64,000 bases of DNA from Pseudomonas farsensis (GTDB lineage: Bacteria > Pseudomonadota > Gammaproteobacteria > Pseudomonadales > Pseudomonadaceae), in assembly GCF_014268805.2 (NCBI RefSeq), contig NZ_JABWRF020000002.1, positions 998,001-1,062,000 on the forward strand. Direction: 5' to 3'. The translations under genes were made by a program, and so were the position numbers. This document shows, piece by piece, positions 43,594-51,259 of the stretch. The stretch's first letter is position 1. Every line of letters starts with the position of its first letter. The notes beneath the pieces are model-generated. The model had not been told where the DNA came from, made no database searches, and saw only the letters and a list, made by a program, of their open reading frames with translations.

Positions 43594-46287
43594 TCAGGCC
43601 AGAGGCCCGCGCGGATAGCGGCGCAGCTTCTCGCTCAGCTCACGCCCCGGAATTGGCCGGTCGAACAGATACCCCTGGCCCACATCGCAGCGGTGCCGGC
43701 GCAGGAAGGCCAGTTGCGCCGGCGTCTCGATGCCTTCTGCAACCACCTTGAGCTTGAGGTTGTGGGCCATGGCCACCACCGCCGAGGTGATCTCCATGTC
43801 GTCCTGGTTGTCCGGGATCTCGTTGATGAAGCTGCGGTCGATCTTGATGATGTCGATCGGAAACTTTTTCAGATAGCTCAGCGACGAGTAGCCAGTACCA
43901 AAATCGTCCATCGCCAGGGTCAGCCCCAGTGCCTTGAGCTCGTCGAGCTGGCGGTGGGTGTCTTCGCTGGCCTCAAGCAGCAGCCCTTCGGTGAGCTCAA
44001 GCTCCAGCAGGTGCGGCGGCAGGGCTTCTTCCTTGAGGATGCTGCCAATGGAATTCACCAGCTCCGGGTCGGAGAACTGCTTGGGCGACAGGTTGATCGC
44101 CACGTGCAGGTTGCCCAGGCCGTCCTCGCGCAGTTGCTGGCTCATGCGGCAGGCCTGGCGCACCACCCATTTGCCAATGGGGATGATCAGCCCGGTTTCT
44201 TCGGCCACGCTGATGAACTGGTCGGGGCGGATCATGCCGCGCTCCGGGTGGTTCCAGCGCAGCAGCGCCTCCAGCCCCAGCAGGCGACCACTGCGCAGGC
44301 ACAGCTTGGGCTGGTAGAAGACTTCCAGCTCGTTCTGGGTCAGCGCGCGGCGCAGGTTGTTCTCGACGAACAGCTTGTAGCTGGCCTCGGCATTGAGCAC
44401 CTCGGTGAACACCTGCACCTGATGCTTGCCGTTGGCCTTGGCCTTGTGCAGGGCCAGGCCTGCGTTTTTCATCAGCGTGGCCGGGTCGGCGCCGTGCAGC
44501 GGGGCGCACGCAAGGCCCACGGAGGCGGTGACGTTGATCAGCTGGTTGTCGACGAACATCGGTTTGTCGAGTGTGCGCAGCAGTTGCTGGGCAACACGCT
44601 GGCCGTCTTCCAAGGTGGTGTCATCGAGCAGCACGGCAAATTCGTTACTGGCAAAGCGCGCCAGGCTGCCGCCGCTGTTCAGGCTGTTGCGCAGGCGCCG
44701 GGCCAGGCTGATCAACAGCTTGTCGCCGGTCTGGTGGCCAAGGCTGTCGTTGATGCGCTTGAAATTGTCGATGTCCACCAGCAGCAGGCAGATGGGGCTG
44801 GCGCTGTCGCGGGCAAAGCGTTCGTCGAGGCTTCTGATGAACGCCGGGCGGTTGCCCAGGGTGGTCAGGTTGTCGGTATAGGCCAGGCGCTCGATGCGCT
44901 GCTGGGCCAGCTTGCTCTGGGTGATGTCTTCGTAGATGCCGATGTAATGGGTCAACTCGCGGTTGTCGCCATACACCTTGGAAATCGACAGTTGCCCCCA
45001 GTAGGGTTCGAGGTTTTTGCGCCGGCTTTTGAATTCGCCCTGCCAGCTGTTGCCCATGGCCAGGCTCGACGGCGAATCGAACAGCAGCTCGCTGAGGTTT
45101 TCCAGCGCCGGCAGCTCGGCCAGGTGGTGGCCCTGGACCTCGTCGGTGCTGTACTGGGTGATGGCGGTGAAGCTTGGGTTGACGTATTCCACCACGCCGT
45201 CGCAATTGACCAGCAAGAACGCACTGGCGCTTTGCTCGACCGCACGCTGGAACAGGTGCAGGGCGCTGGCGGCCGTGCGCCGGTTGTGGTTGTTGATGAC
45301 CTGGGCAAACTGGTCGGCCAGCTCGCCGGCAAAGGCAATTTCGTCGGACTGCCAGGCGCGGGCCTTGCCCGACTGCTCCAGGCACAGCACGCCAACCACT
45401 TGGCCATCGATGCGGATACTGGCATCGAGCATGGCGTTGTCGATGTCGCCGTGCAGCAGCTCGGACATCTCGCGGGTGCGCGGGTCGTGGCTGGCGTTGT
45501 GCGCGTCGATGGCGCGGCTGGCGTGCAGGGCTTCGAGGTAATCAGGGAAGCGGCTGGCGTCGATCGCCTCGGGCAGGCGGTGCTGCTGTTCGATGCGGTA
45601 CCAGGCGCTGATCGGCTCCAGCCGCTGCTCGTTCAGGTACCAGATGCTCGCGCAATCGACGTTGTAGATTTCGCAGGCGCTGCGGGTGATCAACTGTGCG
45701 GCCTCAAGCAACGAGTTGCCGACACTGTAGCGCTGGCGCGCCAGGCGCAGGATCAGGTCCTGCTGCGCCCGTACCCGCTCAAGGTGCTCCAGTTGTTCCT
45801 GCTGCGCATGCTGGTTGAGCTGCAGGGCCAGTTGCAGGCGGCTGTTGCGCGATTCCAGGTCGTTGGCGTCGAGTTGCGGGCCGTCCATCGGCTGGTCGTC
45901 GAGCACCGTCAGGTAGCCGCGCAGCAGTTGCCGATTATGCTGCTTGTAGCTCTCGCCGACTTCGAGCAGGCGCAGCGGCTCGGGGCCGCAGTGCAGGGTG
46001 TAGCGCACCCGATAGTGGTTGCGCTGCGCCAGTTGCGACTGGATGTCATCGTGCAGCTTGTAGCGCGCCTCGGGCTCCATGAGGCTGGCGTACGGTGCAT
46101 TGATCAGGTTGCACAGTTCGGCAGCGGCCAGGCCGAATTGCCGTTCGCAGTTCGGGTCGACGTAAAGCATGGCCCAGCTGGCTTCGTTGAGCCGTTCGAA
46201 ACGCAGCATGCCGAGCCGCGAGGGCACGGGGAGCTGCGTGACGACCTCGGCCGCCACTCGGCTGGCGGCATCGGGTTGGCTTTTCAT
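43594..46287 (-). CDS. dipA: cyclic-di-GMP phosphodiesterase DipA-like (PAS-GAF-PAS-GGDEF-EAL)
   Basis: 897 residues from ATG 46287. Order: N-terminal PAS (~30-130), GAF (~200-390, DCASIWYLNEQRLEP...VGVLCLEQSG), PAS (~400-520, FLLVNCDGVVEYVNPSFTAIT), GGDEF and EAL. The GGDEF site reads ASNEF and is degenerate, so cyclase activity is unlikely. The EAL site is intact (LGLEALLRWNHP, INLSPKQF, DDFGTGYSSLSYLKKFPIDIIKIDRSF), predicting c-di-GMP hydrolysis. Domain order and the position between msrA and aceF match P. aeruginosa dipA (PA5017), needed for biofilm dispersion. Confidence 0.85.
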   Translation of the reverse strand: MKSQPDAASRVAAEVVTQLPVPSRLGMLRFERLNEASWAMLYVDPNCERQFGLAAAELCNLINAPYASLMEPEARYKLHDDIQSQLAQRNHYRVRYTLHCGPEPLRLLEVGESYKQHNRQLLRGYLTVLDDQPMDGPQLDANDLESRNSRLQLALQLNQHAQQEQLEHLERVRAQQDLILRLARQRYSVGNSLLEAAQLITRSACEIYNVDCASIWYLNEQRLEPISAWYRIEQQHRLPEAIDASRFPDYLEALHASRAIDAHNASHDPRTREMSELLHGDIDNAMLDASIRIDGQVVGVLCLEQSGKARAWQSDEIAFAGELADQFAQVINNHNRRTAASALHLFQRAVEQSASAFLLVNCDGVVEYVNPSFTAITQYSTDEVQGHHLAELPALENLSELLFDSPSSLAMGNSWQGEFKSRRKNLEPYWGQLSISKVYGDNRELTHYIGIYEDITQSKLAQQRIERLAYTDNLTTLGNRPAFIRSLDERFARDSASPICLLLVDIDNFKRINDSLGHQTGDKLLISLARRLRNSLNSGGSLARFASNEFAVLLDDTTLEDGQRVAQQLLRTLDKPMFVDNQLINVTASVGLACAPLHGADPATLMKNAGLALHKAKANGKHQVQVFTEVLNAEASYKLFVENNLRRALTQNELEVFYQPKLCLRSGRLLGLEALLRWNHPERGMIRPDQFISVAEETGLIIPIGKWVVRQACRMSQQLREDGLGNLHVAINLSPKQFSDPELVNSIGSILKEEALPPHLLELELTEGLLLEASEDTHRQLDELKALGLTLAMDDFGTGYSSLSYLKKFPIDIIKIDRSFINEIPDNQDDMEITSAVVAMAHNLKLKVVAEGIETPAQLAFLRRHRCDVGQGYLFDRPIPGRELSEKLRRYPRGPLA

Positions 46288-46486
46288 CGAAGACTCGCTT
46301 GAACAAGGCGGTTGGCGCGGCGGGCCACGGGCTATGCGGCGGCGCTTTGGGCAAGGGTGCATCATGTCCCCCAGCGCTGGCAAGCGGCCATGAGGGATGC
46401 TGTGAACAGGTTGTCGGCCAAGTGGGCGACATCTGTAGTTCGTGCGCGGGGTTTTAGGCTGCGCTGCGGGCGTGAAAGCGGCAGGC

Positions 46487-46512
46487 AAAAAAAGCCCCGC
46501 CAATTGGCGGGG
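46487..46512 (-). terminator. Rho-independent terminator of aceEF
   Basis: Stem CCCCGCC-AATT-GGCGGGG; on the minus strand it is followed by a GC pair and a run of seven T. It lies 68 bp beyond the aceF stop. Confidence 0.9.
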
Positions 46513-46579
46513 TTGAGGTACGAGCGTGGCAGCTCGAAACAGGACCGGCCTGCGCAGTGGCAGGCCGGTTGGCTGCTGG

Positions 46580-48217
46580 TTACAGCAGCATGGTGCGGAT
46601 GTCGGTCAGCACATCGCCCAGGCGCTTGGTGAAGCGTGCGGCGGCGGCGCCGTTGATCACACGGTGATCGTACGACAGCGACAGCGGCAGCATCAGCTTG
46701 GGCTGGAAGGCCTTGCCATCCCAGACTGGCTGGATGGTTGCCTTGGAAACACCGAGGATCGCCACTTCCGGCGCGTTGACGATCGGCGTGAAGCCGGTGC
46801 CGCCAATGTGGCCGAGGCTGGAGATGGTGAAGCAGGCGCCCTGCATGTCATCGGCCGAGAGTTTCTTGGTGCGGGCTTTTTCAGCCAGCGCCGCAGCTTC
46901 GGCAGCCAGTTGCAGCAGGCTCTTCTGGTCGACGTTCTTGATCACCGGGACCAGCAGACCATCCGGGGTGTCCACGGCAAAGCCGATGTGCACGTACTTC
47001 TTGCGGATGACAGCTTTGCCGCTTGGTGCCAGCGAGCTGTTGAAGTCTGGCAGTTCCTTGAGCAGGAAGGCGCAGGCCTTGAGCAGCAGTGGCAGGACGG
47101 TCAGCTTGACGCCGGCCTTCTCTGCAACGGCTTTCTGGGCAACGCGGAAAGCTTCCAGCTCAGTGATGTCAGCCGAGTCGAACTGGGTAACGTGTGGCAC
47201 GTTCAGCCAGCTGCGGTGCAGGTTGGCGGCGCCGACCTGCATCAGGCGGGTCATGGCCACTTCTTCGACTTCGCCGAACTTGCTGAAGTCGACCACCGGA
47301 ATCGGCGGGATGCCAGCGCCGCCGGTTGCGCCGGCAGCTGCCGGTGCGGCCGAGGCCTTTTGCATCATGGCTTTGACGTAAACCTGCACGTCTTCCTTGA
47401 GGATGCGACCGTGCGGGCCAGTGGCCGACACAGCACCCAGTTCGACGCCGAATTCACGGGCCAGCTGACGCACGGCTGGGCCGGCGTGCACCTTGGCGTT
47501 GTTGCCAGCAGCCGGCGCGGTTGCAGCCGGAGCAGCAGCCGGGGCAGCCGGGGCAGCAGCGGCAGGTGCCGCAGCTTCAGCCTTGGCCGGAGCGGCAGCA
47601 GCGGCCGGAGCCGGGGCAGCAGCAGGTGCAGCACCTGCGATTTCCAGCTTGAGGATCAGGTCGCCGGTGCCGACTTCGTCGTCCAGCTTGCAGATCACTT
47701 CCTTCACCACGCCAGCGGCAGGCGACGGGATCTCCATGGAGGCCTTGTCGGACTCCAGGGTGATCAGCGACTGGTCGGCTTCGACGGTGTCGCCGGCCTT
47801 GACCAGCACTTCGATGATCTTGGCCTTGCCCGACGAGCCGATGTCCGGCACGTGGATGTCCTGCACGCTGGCAGCAGCCGGGGCTGCAGCAGGTGCTGGG
47901 GCCGGTGCGGCTTCGGCGGCAGGTGCAGGTGCAGCAGCCTGGGCAGGCGCGGCTTCAGCAGCCGGCGCTTCGGACGCCGAAGCGCCCTCCGCTTCCAGAA
48001 CCAGCAGCTCGTCGCCTTCTTTCAGGCGGTCGCCCAGCTTGACCTTCAGTTCCTTGACGATACCGGCCTTGGGCGCCGGGATCTCCATGGAGGCCTTGTC
48101 GGACTCCAGGGTCAGCAGGCTCTGGTCGGCCTCGATACGGTCACCGACCTTGACGAACAGCTCGATGATTTCACCTTCACCGCTGCCGATGTCAGGTACG
48201 CGAATGAGTTCGCTCAC
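46580..48217 (-). CDS. aceF: pyruvate dehydrogenase E2 (dihydrolipoamide acetyltransferase)
   Basis: 545 residues. Two lipoyl domains carry ESDKASMEIP (residues ~35-45 and ~155-165), each followed by a long Ala/Pro-rich linker. A peripheral-subunit-binding domain follows (AGPAVRQLAREFGVELGAVSATGPHGRILKED), then the acetyltransferase core ending SYDHRVINGAAAARF with the catalytic His. The GTG start at 48217 has GGAG 9 nt upstream. It begins 13 nt after the aceE stop and ends before a strong terminator. Confidence 0.96.
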   Translation of the reverse strand: MSELIRVPDIGSGEGEIIELFVKVGDRIEADQSLLTLESDKASMEIPAPKAGIVKELKVKLGDRLKEGDELLVLEAEGASASEAPAAEAAPAQAAAPAPAAEAAPAPAPAAAPAAASVQDIHVPDIGSSGKAKIIEVLVKAGDTVEADQSLITLESDKASMEIPSPAAGVVKEVICKLDDEVGTGDLILKLEIAGAAPAAAPAPAAAAAPAKAEAAAPAAAAPAAPAAAPAATAPAAGNNAKVHAGPAVRQLAREFGVELGAVSATGPHGRILKEDVQVYVKAMMQKASAAPAAAGATGGAGIPPIPVVDFSKFGEVEEVAMTRLMQVGAANLHRSWLNVPHVTQFDSADITELEAFRVAQKAVAEKAGVKLTVLPLLLKACAFLLKELPDFNSSLAPSGKAVIRKKYVHIGFAVDTPDGLLVPVIKNVDQKSLLQLAAEAAALAEKARTKKLSADDMQGACFTISSLGHIGGTGFTPIVNAPEVAILGVSKATIQPVWDGKAFQPKLMLPLSLSYDHRVINGAAAARFTKRLGDVLTDIRTMLL

Positions 48218-48230
48218 TTAAAAATACTCC

Positions 48231-50876
48231 TCAGCAGTCCAGTGGGTTGCGCTTGTCCGGGTCGATGCCGAACTTGACGATGGCGTCAGCCACAACCTTG
48301 GGTTCGATCTCGCCACGGTCAGCCAGGGCTTCCAGGGCAGCCAGCACCACGAAGTGGCGGTCGACTTCGAAGAAGTGACGCAGCTTCTTGCGGCTGTCGC
48401 TGCGACCGTAACCGTCGGTACCCAGGACTTTGAACTCTTTGCTCGGCACCCACTGGCGAATCTGTTCGGCGAACAGCTTCATGTAGTCGGTGGACGCGAT
48501 AACCGGACCTTTGCGGCCGGTCAGGCACTCTTCAACATAGCTCTGCTGAGGCTTCTGACCAGGCTTGAGGCGGTTGGCGCGCTCTACGGCCAGGCCGTCG
48601 CGACGCAGTTCGTTGAAGCTGGTGACGCTCCACACGTCGGCACCGACGTTGAACTCTTCACGCAGGATCTTCGCCGCTTCGCGGACTTCACGCAGGATGG
48701 TGCCGGAGCCCATCAGCTGGACGTGGTGCGCCGCTTCCTTGGTGTCTTCTTCGAGCAGGTACATGCCCTTGATGATGCCTTCCTCGACACCGGCCGGCAT
48801 GGCTGGCTGCTGGTAGGATTCGTTCATCACGGTGATGTAGTAGAAGATGTCCTGTTGCTCTTCGGTCATCTTCTTCATGCCGTCCTGGATGATCACCGCC
48901 AGCTCGTAGCCGTAGGTCGGATCATAGGTGCGGCAGTTCGGGATGGTGCCCGCCATCATGTGGCTGTGACCGTCTTCGTGCTGCAGGCCTTCGCCGTTCA
49001 GCGTGGTACGGCCGGCGGTACCGCCGATCAGGAAGCCACGGGTGCGGCTGTCGCCAGCGGCCCAGGCCAGGTCACCGATACGCTGGAAACCGAACATCGA
49101 GTAGAAGATGTAGAACGGCAGCATCGGCTGGTTGTGGCAGCTGTACGAAGTACCGGCAGCGATGAACGACGACATGGCGCCGGCTTCGTTGATGCCTTCT
49201 TCGAGGATCTGGCCCTTCTTGTCTTCGCGGTAGAACATCACCTGGTCTTTATCGACTGGCTCGTAGAGCTGGCCGACCGACGAGTAGATGCCCAACTGGC
49301 GGAACATGCCTTCCATACCGAAGGTACGGGCTTCGTCCGGGATGATCGGGACGATGCGCTGGCCGATTTCCTTGTCCTTGACCAACTGCGCCAGGATGCG
49401 CACGAAAGCCATGGTGGTGGAGATTTCACGGTCGCCCGAGCCGTCCAGGATTGCCTTGAGGGTTTCCAGTGGCGGGGTCGGGATGCTGAAGCTCTTGGCA
49501 CGGCGCTGAGGCACGAAACCGCCCAGGGCAGCACGGCGCTCGGCCAGGTACTTGGCTTCGGCGGAGCCTTCTTCTGGCTTGAAGAACGGCAGGTTTTCGA
49601 GGTCGGCATCCTTGACCGGGATGTCGAAGCGGTCACGGAAGTGACGCAGGCTGTCGACGTCGACCTTCTTGGTGTTGTGCGCGGTGTTCTTGGCTTCGCC
49701 AGCACCGGTGCCGTAACCCTTGATGGTCTTGGCCAGAATCACGGTTGGCTGGTCTTTGTGGTTGACCGCCTGGTGATACGCCGCGTAGACCTTGTACGGG
49801 TCGTGGCCGCCACGGTTGAGCTTCCAGATCTCGTCGTCGGACAGGTCTTCGACCATGGCCTTGAGTTCCGGGGTGTTGAAGAAGTTCTCACGAACGTACG
49901 CGCCGTCTTTGGCTTTGTAGTTCTGGTACTCGCCGTCGATGACTTCGTCCATGCGGCGCTGCAGGGCACCGTTGGTGTCCTTGGCCAGCAGTGGGTCCCA
50001 GAAACGGCCCCAGACGACTTTGTTGACGTTCCAGCCACCGCCACGGAACACGCCTTCGAGTTCCTGGATGATCTTGCCGTTGCCGCGAACCGGGCCGTCG
50101 AGGCGCTGCAGGTTGCAGTTGATGACGAAGATCAGGTTGTCCAGCTTCTCGCGGCCAGCCAGGGAGATCGCGCCCAGGGATTCCGGCTCGTCGCACTCGC
50201 CGTCGCCCATGAAGCACCAGACCTTCTGCTTGCCGGCCGGGATGTAGCCGCGCGCTTCGAGGTACTTCATGAAGCGGGCCTGGTAGATCGCCTGGATCGG
50301 GCCAAGGCCCATCGAGACGGTCGGGAACTGCCAGAAGTCAGGCATCAGCCAAGGGTGCGGGTACGACGACAGGCCGTTACCGTCCACTTCCTGGCGGAAG
50401 TTGTTCATCTGGTCTTCGCTGATGCGGCCCTCCATGAAGGCGCGGGCGTAGACGCCAGGCGAGGCGTGGCCCTGGAAGAACACCAGGTCGCCGCCGTGTT
50501 CTTCGGTCGGGGCCTGGAAGAAGTAGTTGAAGCCGATATCGTATAGCGTGGCGCTGGAGGCGAAGCTCGAGATGTGGCCGCCCAGGTCCGAGTCTTTCAG
50601 GTTGGTGCGCATGACCATGGCCAAGGCGTTCCAACGCACCAGCGAGCGGATGCGGCGTTCCATGAACAGGTCGCCAGGCATGCGTGCTTCGTGGGTGACA
50701 GGGATGGTGTTGCGGTATGGCGTGGTGATGGCATATGGCAGCTGCGAACCACTACGGGTGGCCAGCTCGCCCATACGGGTCATCAGGTAATGAGCGCGGT
50801 CTTCGCCTTCTTTGTCGAGGACCGACTCCAGGGCATCCAGCCATTCCTGGGTTTCGATTGGATCGAGGTCTTGCAT
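48231..50876 (-). CDS. aceE: pyruvate dehydrogenase E1 component
   Basis: 881 residues, normal for the homodimeric E1. The TPP/Mg motif is FMGDGECDEPESLGAISLAGREKLDNLIFVINCNLQ, with HGGDLVFFQGHASPGVYARAF and the transketolase-like SFNELRRDGLAVERANRL near the C terminus. It decarboxylates pyruvate and passes the acetyl group to AceF. GGAGCAAGCC precedes ATG 50876. Two GntR-type palindromes upstream suggest pyruvate-responsive control. Confidence 0.97.
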   Translation of the reverse strand: MQDLDPIETQEWLDALESVLDKEGEDRAHYLMTRMGELATRSGSQLPYAITTPYRNTIPVTHEARMPGDLFMERRIRSLVRWNALAMVMRTNLKDSDLGGHISSFASSATLYDIGFNYFFQAPTEEHGGDLVFFQGHASPGVYARAFMEGRISEDQMNNFRQEVDGNGLSSYPHPWLMPDFWQFPTVSMGLGPIQAIYQARFMKYLEARGYIPAGKQKVWCFMGDGECDEPESLGAISLAGREKLDNLIFVINCNLQRLDGPVRGNGKIIQELEGVFRGGGWNVNKVVWGRFWDPLLAKDTNGALQRRMDEVIDGEYQNYKAKDGAYVRENFFNTPELKAMVEDLSDDEIWKLNRGGHDPYKVYAAYHQAVNHKDQPTVILAKTIKGYGTGAGEAKNTAHNTKKVDVDSLRHFRDRFDIPVKDADLENLPFFKPEEGSAEAKYLAERRAALGGFVPQRRAKSFSIPTPPLETLKAILDGSGDREISTTMAFVRILAQLVKDKEIGQRIVPIIPDEARTFGMEGMFRQLGIYSSVGQLYEPVDKDQVMFYREDKKGQILEEGINEAGAMSSFIAAGTSYSCHNQPMLPFYIFYSMFGFQRIGDLAWAAGDSRTRGFLIGGTAGRTTLNGEGLQHEDGHSHMMAGTIPNCRTYDPTYGYELAVIIQDGMKKMTEEQQDIFYYITVMNESYQQPAMPAGVEEGIIKGMYLLEEDTKEAAHHVQLMGSGTILREVREAAKILREEFNVGADVWSVTSFNELRRDGLAVERANRLKPGQKPQQSYVEECLTGRKGPVIASTDYMKLFAEQIRQWVPSKEFKVLGTDGYGRSDSRKKLRHFFEVDRHFVVLAALEALADRGEIEPKVVADAIVKFGIDPDKRNPLDC

Positions 50877-51259
50877 GGCTTGCTCCAGGGCGGAAAGGCC
50901 ACCAGAATCGATGGCCTGAGTTTGCGACTGGCCTTATGGGCAGACGTCGTGAATTCTTGGAATACCGGACAGTCATCCGGCGCGGTGTAGTTTTACTACA
51001 AATGGATTCGCATTTCATGCTTTTGCGCGCCATGGGTAGTAGTAAAACTACACAAATGCGACGTTTGGTCGCACTCCGGGTTGTGGAGAAAATCGTTCAT
51101 GTTGGTTGGCTGTGTGCCACGAGCAGGTAAAACGTGATGTTTTCAACCATGAATGTGGCTTTTTCAGCTATTTACAACTTTTGTACGACAGTCCAACCGT
51201 CAGCCATGAGTGTTTTTTCTACCCCAACCTCTCTCTTTCACGCCGATCAAGGATAGACC
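50877..51259. other. divergent aceE/glnE intergenic region
   Basis: This 383-bp spacer holds the two palindromes at 50986-51051 and presumably both promoters. The right half (51100-51240) is AT-richer and includes the glnE ribosome site AAGGATAG. No open frame here looks like a gene. Confidence 0.6.
50986..51051. promoter_or_regulatory. pair of GntR-family-type operators upstream of aceEF
   Basis: TGTAGTTTTACTACA (50986-51000) and GTAGTAAAACTAC (51039-51051) are palindromes with the GT-N3-AC core typical of the FadR subfamily of GntR repressors (PdhR, LldR). Their centres are about 52 bp apart, and they lie 110-175 bp upstream of aceE and over 200 bp upstream of glnE. Confidence 0.65.

Noticed and set aside
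47493..48221. Ala/Gly/Ser-rich rightward frame opposite aceF
   Set aside because: It is the reverse reading of the Ala/Pro-rich lipoyl linkers.
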